From positions 1,178,001 to 1,242,000 of the forward strand of contig NZ_RCCA01000001.1 in the NCBI RefSeq assembly GCF_003663845.1: a stretch of DNA of 64,000 nt, given 5' to 3'. A program made the position numbers and the translations under genes. The stretch comes from Chryseobacterium sp. 7. GTDB lineage: Bacteria > Bacteroidota > Bacteroidia > Flavobacteriales > Weeksellaceae. Within the stretch, counting starts at the first letter, position 1, and each line of letters opens with the position of its first letter. Under the pieces are notes generated by a model. The model searched no databases. It was not told the DNA's origin and saw nothing but the letters and a program-made list of their open reading frames with translations. Shown one piece after another: positions 20,931 through 30,163 of the stretch.

Positions 20931-21725
20931 CTAGCTGATCCCTCTTTTGGATAAAATACGTTCTGATGGTAATGAGTACATACCACCTGAAAGGAAGTAT
21001 AATAAGCTGTTCCAAAAATTATTTTTTCTGTAGAATTCATGACTATAGTTAGTTAATACTTTTAAATATTCGTGTTCATATTCTTTTGCTTCCGGTAGTG
21101 TGTAGTTTTTTGGAATATCTTTAATAATATCTATAATATTTTGGTTGAAGATTTTAGGTGAATATTTTTCTATAAAGTCCAATTCAGGCCTGCACATCCC
21201 GATAAGTGGAGTGAGTAAAGAAAAAATTTCATCGTAAAAGTTACAAATATTTACTTTCCAAGATAATCTTTCTTCTTCCGGTAAAATCTGAATAGCCAAC
21301 AGAATGAGTTTTTTATGGCTCACTTCCATTTCATCTGTATAGACTTTGTTTTGCTGCCAGAATAGGAGTGAATTGATTTTATTTTTTTTAATAATATTTT
21401 CCAGTATATATTCAAACTGGATTCTAATATATTTTATATTTCCGCTCAGGTTCTCTAAAACAGACTGCCACAGGTTATGCTGGCTTAAACTGCAGTATGT
21501 GCTAAATATCAATCTTGATTTATTAATAAGCTGCTGTAATTCTTTTAACATTCTAAGAATTTCTTTAGCATCTCTTTCTAAGGTGATGTTTGTATTTCGT
21601 AGATAGAACAGCGAGGTGAACTGTGAGTAATAGGCTCTTCTTGAAATGTTTTTTTTATTTCTGAGTCCCAATTTGCTCTTTGGATGCTTAGTTAAATTTT
21701 TCATCAGAATTTTATTGTAAGTCAT
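20931..21725 (-). CDS. Hypothetical protein, helical
   Basis: The 264-residue protein has a basic N-terminal 30 residues (KHPKSKLGLRNKKNISRR), then mostly helical, Leu/Ile- and Lys-rich sequence, without signal peptide or membrane segment. MKNLTKHPK (8th residue) is a second possible start. I recognise no family. Base composition is very AT-rich, like the surrounding accessory stretch. The only neighbour on the same strand is the small conserved gene at 20600. Confidence 0.6.
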   Translation of the reverse strand: MTYNKILMKNLTKHPKSKLGLRNKKNISRRAYYSQFTSLFYLRNTNITLERDAKEILRMLKELQQLINKSRLIFSTYCSLSQHNLWQSVLENLSGNIKYIRIQFEYILENIIKKNKINSLLFWQQNKVYTDEMEVSHKKLILLAIQILPEEERLSWKVNICNFYDEIFSLLTPLIGMCRPELDFIEKYSPKIFNQNIIDIIKDIPKNYTLPEAKEYEHEYLKVLTNYSHEFYRKNNFWNSLLYFLSGGMYSLPSERILSKRGIS

Positions 21726-21922
21726 TTTTCTTGATAGTCCTTTTTTTAAAGGATTTTTGTTGTATTTTAAGAGGAATAAGGTACTGTTTTAGATCTCTGA
21801 TTGTTATATTTTTCTCTACAAAAGGAAAAATAGTGTTGTTTCGTCTAAAAGCTTATATAGTTCAGGAAATTCTTTTTGAATTTCAGCTGTTTTTTTTAAA
21901 TATCTTTGATACGGTACTCAGA

Positions 21923-22279
21923 TTATTCATAGCCGCTTTTTATTATTGTTACGATCATCTTAAAGCGCTTATTTCCTTTTACCGAATGAGATTTGTGGGC
22001 AGGAATGATAATGCATTCACCTCCTTCCATGAAGTAAGAAGCTCCGTCTATAATGATTTCTGCTTTGCCTTCAATGATCTGTACAACAGTGTCAAAAGGA
22101 GAAATCTTTTCAGATAACCCTTCTTTGTCATCAAAAGATAAAATACTGATATTGCCGGTCAGCTTTTCCAGTATTTTTTTGCTGACTACAGAATTTGGAA
22201 TGTAATCTACAATCTGGCTGGTAATATAGACTTTCGATTTTTCAAGTTCTCTATGATTCATCACAGTGGGTTTAAACAT
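21923..22279 (-). CDS. Small cupin-domain protein
   Basis: The 118-residue protein is one cupin barrel: ISPFDTVVQIIEGKAEIIIDGASYFMEGGECIIIPAHKSHSV. The first motif lacks the usual His-x-His pair, and only the His in the second motif remains, so metal binding is doubtful. Such small cupins are often ligand sensors or stress proteins. It lies between unrelated minus-strand genes. Confidence 0.8.
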   Translation of the reverse strand: MFKPTVMNHRELEKSKVYITSQIVDYIPNSVVSKKILEKLTGNISILSFDDKEGLSEKISPFDTVVQIIEGKAEIIIDGASYFMEGGECIIIPAHKSHSVKGNKRFKMIVTIIKSGYE

Positions 22280-22304
22280 AAAAAGAGCAGATGGTATTGT
22301 AAAT

Positions 22305-22340
22305 AAAAGGGACAGAACTGTCTAATATTCCATCCCTTTT
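22305..22340 (-). terminator. Possible terminator of the CsbD-like gene
   Basis: AAAAGGGA at 22305-22312 pairs with TCCCTTTT at 22333-22340; read on the minus strand, the hairpin is followed by TATTT. The loop is long (20 nt), so the call is moderate. Confidence 0.4.
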
Positions 22341-22399
22341 ACAGTAAAACTTTTGATAAATATATTTTTTCATTGGCTTTAACTGTCCTTGAAAACAAT

Positions 22400-22618
22400 T
22401 TATGAAAGATTGATTTCTTTGATAATATTGAGAACTTCTTCACGGTTTTTTCTTAATCTGTTTCCGATTCTTTCTAGCATTTCCCTTTCTTTCCCTTCTT
22501 CAAGTTTCAGATCGTGGTCCGTTAATGTTGAAAATTTTTCTTTCAGTTGTTTTGACTGCTCAATCCAGGCTCCAGGAGTTTTGAAAAATTTGTCGCCTTT
22601 GTTTTGGTTTGTGTCCAT
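22400..22618 (-). CDS. CsbD-like stress protein
   Basis: The 72-residue protein contains the CsbD-type pattern: WIEQSKQLKEKFSTLTDHDL followed by EGKEREMLERIGNRLRKNREE. Known CsbD proteins have NWxQxKGKxKxxWGxLTDDD and EGKxDxLxGKIQxxxGxxREE in the same places. They are small, abundant general-stress proteins of unknown mechanism. It is monocistronic as far as can be seen. Confidence 0.8.
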   Translation of the reverse strand: MDTNQNKGDKFFKTPGAWIEQSKQLKEKFSTLTDHDLKLEEGKEREMLERIGNRLRKNREEVLNIIKEINLS

Positions 22619-23082
22619 AAGGTGGATTTTAGTGTAACTTCATTGCTACCATACAAAGATGGGTGTTTAATAATCTATTGTATTACAGATTGTTTCTTTT
22701 ATGTTGCACATATCACACTTTTACAAAATTCCAGCTTCTTTTTAAGAATATGTAAGACGGTTGATCATAAAAACAGCGGCTTTGATGATTATTTATGAAG
22801 TAATGGTGATTTTTGATCCTTAGGACATGATTACAAACCTAAATACTACTATATAATTCCAAATAAGTGATTAATTAATCGTATCTTGCTGAATAACTAC
22901 ATTGAACTGATGATCCGGGGGCCTAAGTTCCGACCTATTCACTTTTTTCATTATTTGATATTTCCAGTATAACCTCTCTAGTCTGCTTCAAATCATTTAT
23001 AGAAACTGTTTTGAAAAAGGGAATATAAATCTTGTGATTTTCTCTAAAGGACAATTCAATTGTAAAAAATATTATTGTTTTT
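22619..23082. other. Intergenic region, no gene seen
   Basis: The 464-bp AT-rich stretch holds the upstream regions of two divergent genes (CsbD-like on minus, antiporter on plus). I see no ORF, hairpin or repeat that I can support; frames that enter it from 23034 are shadows of the antiporter. Confidence 0.6.
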
Positions 23083-24180
23083 ATGAATATAAAAAAATAT
23101 TTATGGATGTGGACTTTTTTAGTTCCTATCTTGGCGTGGCTTTCTTATGTTGGAAACACTGTTTTTTCTTCAGGGTATTATTCTGTGATTCTTGCTTTAT
23201 TTTTGATGGGGAGTGTTTTGGCAGCGGTGTATCATTCCGAAGTTATTGCCCATCGCCTGGGAGAGCCATTTGGAACCTTGCTTCTTGCATTTGCCATCAC
23301 GGTAATAGAAGTAGGGCTTATTATTTCTATTATGATGGGAGCAAAAGGCTTAGAAACCATTACCCTTGCCAGAGATACAGTTTTTGCAGCAGTGATGATA
23401 ATCCTTACCGGAATCATTGGGGGCTGTATTGTGATAGGTTCCTTAAGATACAGAGAACAGAGCTTTACATTACAAGGGGTAAGTACGGCACTCATTACGC
23501 TTACGTCAGTTATTATTTTTGTGCTTATTCTGCCTAATTATACGGTAAGTCATCTCGGAGGCGAATATACATCCTTTCAATTGCTTTTTATCGCCTTGAT
23601 TTCTTTAGGACTTTATCTCGGATTTACTATGATCCAAACGTTTAGACATCGAAGCTTTTTCATTTCTCCACAAAATAAACTATCCAAAAATCAGTCTATA
23701 CAAAGTAATCATGAAGTGATTTCCAGAAAACAATTGTATATCAGTTGTATATTGTTAATATTATCCCTGGGAATAGTCGTTTTACTGGCAAAGCTTCTTT
23801 CAAAGGATGTTGAGCATATAGTGGTTTCCGCAGGTGCCCCAAAATCTCTTGTAGGGATCATTATTGCAGGTATTGTTCTTCTTCCGGAAGGACTGGCTGC
23901 ATTCAGGGCTGCGAAAAGCGATGAGATCCAAACTTCATTAAATCTGGCTTTTGGTTCTGCTTTGGCTAGTATTGGGCTAAGTATTCCTGCCATAGCTATT
24001 ATATCTGTAATAACCGGTATAAGAATGACATTAGGAATAGATATTAAATCAACAATACTTTTAGGGCTGTCGCTTTTTATTATTACTGTTTCACTGGCAA
24101 CGGGCAGAACCAATATTATGCAGGGAATTGTACTGATCGCTATATTTTTAATTTATCTTTTTATTACAATCGTACCATAA
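23083..24180 (+). CDS. chaA: Calcium/proton (sodium/proton) antiporter, ChaA-like
   Basis: The 365-residue integral membrane protein has about 11 hydrophobic segments and the length of ChaA. The two inverted alpha repeats of the CaCA superfamily are visible: GEPFGTLLLAFAITVIEVGLI (about 61-81) with the conserved Glu, and LVGIIIAGIVLLPEGLAAFRAA (about 258-279) with LPEG. These residues carry the exchanged cation. A short hydrophilic loop with SPQNKLSKNQSIQSN separates the halves. It exports Ca2+ or Na+ in exchange for protons. It is not in an operon. Confidence 0.9.
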   Translation: MNIKKYLWMWTFLVPILAWLSYVGNTVFSSGYYSVILALFLMGSVLAAVYHSEVIAHRLGEPFGTLLLAFAITVIEVGLIISIMMGAKGLETITLARDTVFAAVMIILTGIIGGCIVIGSLRYREQSFTLQGVSTALITLTSVIIFVLILPNYTVSHLGGEYTSFQLLFIALISLGLYLGFTMIQTFRHRSFFISPQNKLSKNQSIQSNHEVISRKQLYISCILLILSLGIVVLLAKLLSKDVEHIVVSAGAPKSLVGIIIAGIVLLPEGLAAFRAAKSDEIQTSLNLAFGSALASIGLSIPAIAIISVITGIRMTLGIDIKSTILLGLSLFIITVSLATGRTNIMQGIVLIAIFLIYLFITIVP

Positions 24181-24224
24181 ATTACTGTGTATTAATATCT
24201 AAATATAGCGATAGTTAAGGGCTG

Positions 24225-26519
24225 TTATTTTGGAAAACAGAGCCTTGCCATGAGGTAACTGACTGTTGATTCTGCTCCCTGATTGAGATTAATATTTTTC
24301 TCTTCAAGACCGTCATAACACCCACCTGTTGCAGGGTTATAAATAATCTGATGTAAATGATTCTTTCCTAAAAACCAACTAAAAGCATTCCTCATCATCT
24401 GCAAATATTTTTCATCCTTAAAAACCTTGTAGAATGTAGATAAGGTTAGTATGGTATAAGCAACGTCAATAGGTTGTTCACCACCAATTGGTTCAGGACT
24501 ATTAATCGTTTCTTTCTGCAGCCATCCTTTGTTAGATATTACTTTAATGCCTCCCTTACTAAATGTTTTAGAAAGCAAAAACTTGAATGATTCATTGGCA
24601 ACCTGTTTATACATTTCGTCCTGGGTTGTAATCCACGCACACAATAAAGCTTCAGGGAGTACGCTGTTTCCATAGGTCAGGTAGCTTTCAAACCAATGCC
24701 AGTCTTTATGTTTCTCATGCTGATACATTTTTACCAGTCTGTTAGCCAGCTTTTTCAATAATGGAATATTGTTTTCAGAGTTTTGATAATGCAATCCCTT
24801 TATAATAAAAGCCATTGCACGGGTAGAATGAATTTTATCAATAGACGGAAGACTTTTTTCAATGATGGACTCTGCTTCATCAGAAAACAGTTGTGGTAAG
24901 ATTGCTTTTATAGAAAGAAGGTACCCCAATGCCCAGATTGCCCTACCATTGGAATCTTCAAGGTTGGTTTCGTAGTTTTGTTGCGCAAATTTCTTGTCTT
25001 GATTTACATAGTTGAGAAAACTACCATCTGGTTGTTGACAAAACCTTATTACATTCAGGTAGGTTGAGATTAAGCTAAGATCAGATTCATCTCTGCTTAC
25101 TTCATAATGTCTGCAGGCTACAATCAAAGCACGGGCATTATCGTCCAAAGTATACCCGGAATTGATATCAGGTTTGTTGATTTTAGAAAATTGGATCATT
25201 CCAAAATCCGTTGTCATATTTTTGATATGGCTAAGATTGATGATGGGGAATGTATAGTGTAATATCATTTTGTCTTTGTTGTATTGTTGAAATAATAAGG
25301 CATGTGAAATAGATGAATTCTCCCAGGCTGTGGGAGCCATTTTTTCCAGACTATTTGATCGTAATTTTTCCTGTGCAGTTTCATTTTTCAATAATGTATT
25401 CACGGCAGCAGCAAGCTGTTCCGGAGCTTCAAAATCAATAATGATTCCCAGGTCTTCATTTAAGACTTCCAAAGCATGAGGAATAGGGGTAGAAATAATA
25501 GGGCATCCACAGCTGATGGCATAGGAAAAAGTACCGCTTACTGCCTGATTTCTGTCTTTTGAAGTGAAAAGATAGATATTGGTAAGCTGAAGATAATCTA
25601 GCAACTCATTCAAAGGCAGATATTGGTTGATAAAGTACGTATGTTTTTCCAGATGAAGCCTCTTAATAGTATCCTGTAAAAAATCACGGTACTTCTCTCC
25701 TTCATATTTAATGATACCCGGGTGCGTCTTTCCGATAATCAGAAACATTACATCCGGATTTTGGGAAACGATTTCAGGCAGAGCTTCTAATGTGGTTTCA
25801 ATATTTTTCCCAGCACCCAGTAAACCAAATGTTGAAAGTACCTTTTTATCTTTAAGTCCGTATTTTTTTTTCAGTGAAATTTTATCGATAAATGGCAGCA
25901 AATGGGTACCGTGGGGTATCACTTTAATTTTATCAGATGAAATATCATAATCATTGGTAAGGATATCCGCAGAAATACCGGTCATGACAATAATGGATTT
26001 TACGAAACGGCTGATTTCTTTTACCTTTTCTTTTAATTCCGGATCGGGTTTCGGCAGAACAGTGTGAAAAGTAATGATGAGGTCTTTCTGTAAATTTTGA
26101 AGGAAAAGGAGTAATCCGTCTTGGGTTTCGTTGAAAAATCCAAATTCATGCTGGAGCATAACCAGTTGAATCCTGTTATTTTTGTTGATTTTATCAGCCA
26201 ACTCTAAATAAGATATGGCATCGGATGTATTTAAGCGATATGCTGGATCTGCTTCATATTGATAATGCTCATCCTCAGTTTCCATCGGGCAGGTAGTGAT
26301 GCTAAATGATTCTCTGAATTGTAACTTAAGGGATTGTATCAAATCCTGACAATAGGTTGCAATACCACATACCTTAGGAGGAAAAGTACTTATAAAGATA
26401 ACTTCAGGTTTATGATAAAATGTGTTTTTATTACTTTGTACAGATCGTCTTTTTGTCTTTTCCTCCACGTCTGATTTTATATTTTTATTCATGATGATAT
26501 CTGTTTTACAGTCTGACAT
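24225..26519 (-). CDS. GT4-type glycosyltransferase with C-terminal (alpha/alpha) domain
   Basis: The 764-residue protein has two parts. Residues about 38-400 are a GT-B glycosyltransferase: VIFISTFPPKVCGIATYCQDL at the N-terminus, KVLSTFGLLGAGKNIE and the ExC-type nucleotide-sugar region (VSGTFSYAISCGCPIISTP). Residues about 430-764 look like an alpha/alpha-barrel of six-hairpin type (DDNARALIVACRHYE, NGRAIWALGYLL, SYLTYGNSVLPEALLCAW, GGEQPIDVAYTIL). It probably uses GDP-mannose, given the GH130 partner gene that ends upstream on the same strand with an 18-bp gap. ATG 26492 (MNKNIKSD) is another possible start. Confidence 0.87.
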   Translation of the reverse strand: MSDCKTDIIMNKNIKSDVEEKTKRRSVQSNKNTFYHKPEVIFISTFPPKVCGIATYCQDLIQSLKLQFRESFSITTCPMETEDEHYQYEADPAYRLNTSDAISYLELADKINKNNRIQLVMLQHEFGFFNETQDGLLLFLQNLQKDLIITFHTVLPKPDPELKEKVKEISRFVKSIIVMTGISADILTNDYDISSDKIKVIPHGTHLLPFIDKISLKKKYGLKDKKVLSTFGLLGAGKNIETTLEALPEIVSQNPDVMFLIIGKTHPGIIKYEGEKYRDFLQDTIKRLHLEKHTYFINQYLPLNELLDYLQLTNIYLFTSKDRNQAVSGTFSYAISCGCPIISTPIPHALEVLNEDLGIIIDFEAPEQLAAAVNTLLKNETAQEKLRSNSLEKMAPTAWENSSISHALLFQQYNKDKMILHYTFPIINLSHIKNMTTDFGMIQFSKINKPDINSGYTLDDNARALIVACRHYEVSRDESDLSLISTYLNVIRFCQQPDGSFLNYVNQDKKFAQQNYETNLEDSNGRAIWALGYLLSIKAILPQLFSDEAESIIEKSLPSIDKIHSTRAMAFIIKGLHYQNSENNIPLLKKLANRLVKMYQHEKHKDWHWFESYLTYGNSVLPEALLCAWITTQDEMYKQVANESFKFLLSKTFSKGGIKVISNKGWLQKETINSPEPIGGEQPIDVAYTILTLSTFYKVFKDEKYLQMMRNAFSWFLGKNHLHQIIYNPATGGCYDGLEEKNINLNQGAESTVSYLMARLCFPK

Positions 26520-26537
26520 CCTGTATTGAATAGTCAG

Positions 26538-27566
26538 TTATGGTGTGTACCGTAGTAATTCTTTCAGTAATTCTGAAATACTTAAAGAAGCAACAGCAAT
26601 TCTTTGATCTGCTGCTCCATAGTAAACATGGAGTGTATCTCCTTCTACGATGGCTCCGGTAGGGAAGCAGACATTGTTTACTTCTCCTTTCTGTTCCCAT
26701 TCTTCTTCGGGTTTGAAAAGAGGATAAGGAAGCCTTGAAATTTCCTTTTCGGGATTAACAAGATCCAGTAGGGCAGCACATGCGCTGTAAACATACCCTT
26801 CAATAGTATCATGTACACCATGGTAGATCAAAAGCCATCCATGCTTGGTTTCTATAGGAGGGCACCCTCCGCCAATATAGCTTACTTCATGCTCATATTT
26901 AGGAGATAATACAATATGTTCTTTAAAGTGAAGGAAGTAATCTTTCCAGAAATCTGGATTCAAATCTTCAATGCTTTCTATACTTGCAATTTGGATGTCA
27001 GGTCTTATGCGATGAAGAAAATAAAGCTTACCGTTAATTCTTCTTGGGAAAAATATGACATTTTTGTCCCAAAGAAAGATCTCTTTATCTTTTTTATGAG
27101 CAGATGGGAGTTTGTTGAAACGTTTGTATTTTTCTCCTATTTCACCTTGGGACTCCGATAAAAATCTAAACTTGTTATAGGGAATTTTGGGAACAATTAT
27201 CCCCTGTTTTTGCCATGAAGTAAGATCCTCTGATACGGCAAGTGTTCCCAATGCGTTAACCCCATCATAACTTGTATAGGTAATATAAAATAAATGATCA
27301 ATTTTTACGATTCTTGGATCTTCAACCCCATGCTTTTCATATTCAAACTCGGGAATGATCACCGGAATGCTCAATCTTGTTTCTATGGTCTTATAATCTG
27401 ATAATATACAGTATCCGATACTGGAGAAATTATTTCTGGCAAGAGCCCTGTAGAACAAGTGTATTTTTCCTCTATCCTGAATGACAGCAGGGTTTAAAAC
27501 ACCTTCACTCTCAAAGTCTAATGCCGTTTTTCTGAGTATAATTCCGTCTCGTTTTACAGGTACCAC
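26538..27566 (-). CDS. GH130 family glycoside phosphorylase/hydrolase (mannoside-active)
   Basis: The 342-residue protein uses a GTG start placed directly after the stop of a small upstream gene. It shows the five-bladed propeller pattern of GH130: NPAVIQDRGKIHLFYRA, GVEDPRIVKIDHLFYITYTSYDG with the catalytic Asp, ESQGEIGEKYKRFN, and GGGCPPIETKHGWLLIYHGV. Family members phosphorolyse or hydrolyse beta-mannosides. With the following GT4 gene, it may build or recycle a mannose-containing glycan. No signal peptide is present, so it acts in the cytosol. Confidence 0.9.
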   Translation of the reverse strand: MVPVKRDGIILRKTALDFESEGVLNPAVIQDRGKIHLFYRALARNNFSSIGYCILSDYKTIETRLSIPVIIPEFEYEKHGVEDPRIVKIDHLFYITYTSYDGVNALGTLAVSEDLTSWQKQGIIVPKIPYNKFRFLSESQGEIGEKYKRFNKLPSAHKKDKEIFLWDKNVIFFPRRINGKLYFLHRIRPDIQIASIESIEDLNPDFWKDYFLHFKEHIVLSPKYEHEVSYIGGGCPPIETKHGWLLIYHGVHDTIEGYVYSACAALLDLVNPEKEISRLPYPLFKPEEEWEQKGEVNNVCFPTGAIVEGDTLHVYYGAADQRIAVASLSISELLKELLRYTP

Positions 27567-27698
27567 TTAGTTTACGTTATTTCGGGCTTCTTGTTCCTTT
27601 CCTCTTCGTTTACTCATTTTAGCCTCCCGTTTCTCTTTTGCGGATTTTGCGGGTGGAGTTTTATCTGATTTCTTTTTTCCGTCTTTTTCTTTTGACAT
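27567..27698 (-). CDS. Small Lys-rich protein coupled to the GH130 gene
   Basis: The 43-residue frame starts MSKEKDGKKKSDKTPPAKSA and is almost wholly charged (Lys, Arg, Glu, Asp). Its TAA stop is followed at once by the GTG start of the GH130 gene, the arrangement of translational coupling, which supports expression. It has no fold signature and is probably disordered. Similar tiny basic proteins occur in Bacteroidota stress operons, without known function. Confidence 0.6.
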   Translation of the reverse strand: MSKEKDGKKKSDKTPPAKSAKEKREAKMSKRRGKEQEARNNVN

Positions 27699-27862
27699 TG
27701 TAATTTTTTTTTGTTATCTGTAAATTTCAATCATTAAAAAAGGAAAGCTTTGCAATTGTCTTTTAATTTGTTGTATAAATCATAGATATTTCGGATTTAA
27801 TAGACTAACTTTGGATAAATCGCTGTTAATGAAATAATTGACGGATGTAAACAGTAAGGGAG

Positions 27863-28423
27863 ATGAAGTTGTATATAAAATATATGGTAAGTTTGCGCTG
27901 CAAAATGGTTGTCCATCAGGAATTGGAAAAACTGGGCATTAAAAATGCTGTTGTAGATTTGGGAACAGTAGAATTATTGGATGAAATTAGCCCGGAACAA
28001 AGACAGATTCTTAAAGAAAATTTACTGAAAACCGGACTTGAGGTTTTAGATAATAAAAAAAGTATCCTGATAGAGAAAATAAAGAATGTAGTGATCGAAA
28101 TGATTCATTATTCAGGTGAACTTCCAAAAGAAAATTTCTCAGATTATATAAGCGAAAAATTAGGATATGACTATACTTATCTTGCGAATACCTTTTCTGA
28201 AGTGAAAGGAATGACACTCCAGCATTTTATCATTATTAATAAAGTAGAAAAGGTAAAAGAACTGCTGTTGTATGACGAACTGAATCTTACAGAAATTTCT
28301 TACAAACTTAACTACAGCAGTGTGGCTCACCTTTCTAACCAGTTTAAAAAGATCACAGGGCTTTCTCCTTCATTTTATAAGCAGTTGAAACAAAGACGTC
28401 TTGGCAATCTGGAAGACTTATAA
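27863..28423 (+). CDS. AraC-family regulator, short type
   Basis: The 186-residue protein has the AraC DNA-binding domain in its second half: DYISEKLGYDYTYLANTFSEVKGMTLQHFIII, then LTEISYKLNYSSVAHLSNQFKKITGLSPSFYK. The N-terminal 70 residues (SLRCKMVVHQELEKLGIKNAVVDLGTVELL) are a small domain seen in many Bacteroidota regulators of this length. It is divergent from the GH130/GT4 operon (165 bp between) and may control it. A terminator follows at 28770. Confidence 0.9.
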   Translation: MKLYIKYMVSLRCKMVVHQELEKLGIKNAVVDLGTVELLDEISPEQRQILKENLLKTGLEVLDNKKSILIEKIKNVVIEMIHYSGELPKENFSDYISEKLGYDYTYLANTFSEVKGMTLQHFIIINKVEKVKELLLYDELNLTEISYKLNYSSVAHLSNQFKKITGLSPSFYKQLKQRRLGNLEDL

Positions 28424-28924
28424 AAGGTGTGATATATGTAAGATTATTCCGGATATATATAGTGTAGTCTATACTGAAACAGCCATCTTTGTAGTATAAT
28501 AATCAGGAATTTATCAGATCCATTAAAGTTTATATCACCATAAATAATGCAAATTTTAGACTGGAAAATATAGCGAGCAGTTGAAAGTATACATCATACA
28601 TAATGCTGGTCTCCGGTATTAGAAAACATTGTAGTAGTAAAAAAGACTGGGGAAAACGAATATACACCATGATAAAATTAATAGACTTAGGGATTCTCAA
28701 CTTTAATAATGAGCTTATTAAAATCTCTGTAAAATAGGTAAATCTGTTTTCAGAAGGTTTTAATTAATTAAGGATAGGAACCTCTGGTTTCTGTCCTTTT
28801 TAATCCTATTGATATATAATACATTTCATCAACTGAATCCACAAAAAAATCTGTTTGATTCGTGATTAAACACGTGTTTAAATATAAAACAGACTTTCTT
28901 ATTATCATCTTAATGTTAGAAGTC
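28424..28924. other. Intergenic region with one terminator
   Basis: The 501-bp AT-rich stretch contains no gene that I can support. A 22-codon frame at 28669 is too short to call. The hairpin at 28770-28798 ends the regulator gene. Confidence 0.55.
28770..28802 (+). terminator. Rho-independent terminator
   Basis: A 13-bp stem with two G-T pairs (AAGGATAGGAACC / GGTTTCTGTCCTT) and TCT loop is followed by TTTT. Confidence 0.7.
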
Positions 28925-29194
28925 ATGAAAACAATACATCTTTTTCAATTTAAGAATTCCATTTCCTTAAAACATCCTTTTTTTAAGGAAGAATGCAGAT
29001 TAGATAATTTAAATGATTTAATGGCTTATGATCTTATGAACACTGAAAAAATGATTGAGTTCATTATTGAGGTTCATGATGATTTTATTTTTGAGGATAT
29101 GACCAGAGAAGATCTTTTGTCAATGTGCGGAAATGCAAAGGAAATGATTGAGCATTATTTTGTAACGACCATGAATGACTATGACGTTATCTGA
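28925..29194 (+). CDS. Small conserved protein, paralogue of the gene at 20600
   Basis: The frame is open from 28862, but the alignment with the paralogue (MKTIHLF start in both) fixes the start at ATG 28925, giving 89 residues. Shared blocks are the N-terminus, HPFFKEE/IPFFKEE, and LLSMC-x5-IEHYFV. It is acidic and soluble, function unknown. The CinA-type gene follows 55 bp downstream on the same strand. Confidence 0.72.
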   Translation: MKTIHLFQFKNSISLKHPFFKEECRLDNLNDLMAYDLMNTEKMIEFIIEVHDDFIFEDMTREDLLSMCGNAKEMIEHYFVTTMNDYDVI

Positions 29195-29249
29195 GCATTG
29201 ATTTCAGCAGCGTAAAAAGTTTTTAAAACAACATTAAATATTAGATGTC

Positions 29250-29744
29250 ATGAAATTTCAGCAAAATTTACTTGATTATATCAGTACTTCACTCATTACA
29301 ATGAATGAAACAGTATCTATAGCAGAAAGCGTAACTTCGGGATTAATACAGTTGGCTTTTTCCCAGATGCCTAATGCAAAACTGTTTTACAAAGGAGGGA
29401 TAACGACTTTTACAGTACCTGAAAAAGTTAACTTTTTAGATATCAACAGGATTGAAGTTGAAGAAAATGGCTTCGAGACCCCAAAAATGGCTGATTCAAT
29501 GGCTGTAAAGGTCGCTGAATCATTTGGAACAGATTGGGGAATTGCATCTACAGGATATGCTGCATCTGTAAGAAATTCAGGGTTTAAAGTGTATTCATTT
29601 TGCTCATTCTGCTATAAAGGCGAGATTGTTCTTTCTAAACGCATAGAGCTTCATAATAAGACTCAGGCATTAGATTCGCAGTTATATTATACTGAATTTA
29701 TTTTAGGGTGTTATAAAAGTGCACTTAACCAAATCTTAATTTAA
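29250..29744 (+). CDS. CinA-type nicotinamide-nucleotide amidohydrolase (PncC-like) protein
   Basis: The 164-residue protein is a lone CinA C-terminal domain: SIAESVTSGLIQLAFSQMPNAKLFYKGGITTF (AESxTxG with catalytic Ser region) and GIASTGYAA in place of the usual GITGxAGP. This domain deamidates NMN in pyridine-nucleotide recycling. The altered GxxG motif means activity here is uncertain; stand-alone copies of this divergent form are common in Flavobacteriia. Confidence 0.85.
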   Translation: MKFQQNLLDYISTSLITMNETVSIAESVTSGLIQLAFSQMPNAKLFYKGGITTFTVPEKVNFLDINRIEVEENGFETPKMADSMAVKVAESFGTDWGIASTGYAASVRNSGFKVYSFCSFCYKGEIVLSKRIELHNKTQALDSQLYYTEFILGCYKSALNQILI

Positions 29745-30163
29745 CAGTTAATATTTCTGTTCTGTTTCAAAATTAATTCATTGATTATTAATGGTATATA
29801 AAATAAATCAGCACCAATTTAAGAAAGTTGGTGCTGATTATCATTTGTGAGCCATCCTTAGTTTACATGTACATTATACAGGTTATTAACTGCTTTTTCT
29901 AAAATTTCTCCCATTTCATTAAAGTTGGTGTTTATAAGTATGGATATCCCTGTATTTTGGTTATGATAAATTACAAACCAATTCTTCATTCCGTATATTC
30001 TTTTTTAATATTGAATTTCATCATCAACAGTCCTTCAAATTTTATTAATCAGTTCTTTCGCAATCCAGAGCTTCAGTGGGTTTATAATATTTTTATTTTA
30101 TTATTTTCAATAAAAGTTGTTTATGTGAGCCAAAGCGACGGACATAGAATTGATGAAACTCCA
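29745..30163. other. Intergenic region with a hairpin
   Basis: A perfect 12-bp stem, AATCAGCACCAA / TTGGTGCTGATT at 29806-29839 (10-nt loop), probably ends the CinA-type gene, though its T tail is weak. The open frame from 29957 to 30163 is not protein-like and has no family. Confidence 0.6.

Noticed and set aside
23034..23537. 167-residue plus-strand ORF rich in Cys, Phe and Tyr
   Set aside because: It is a shadow of the ChaA-like antiporter frame, which has clear family motifs; the Cys-rich composition is an artefact of reading hydrophobic codons out of frame.
29957..30163. N-terminal extension of the GT14 remnant
   Set aside because: The similarity to the intact glycosyltransferase begins only at 30164; the sequence before it is not protein-like.
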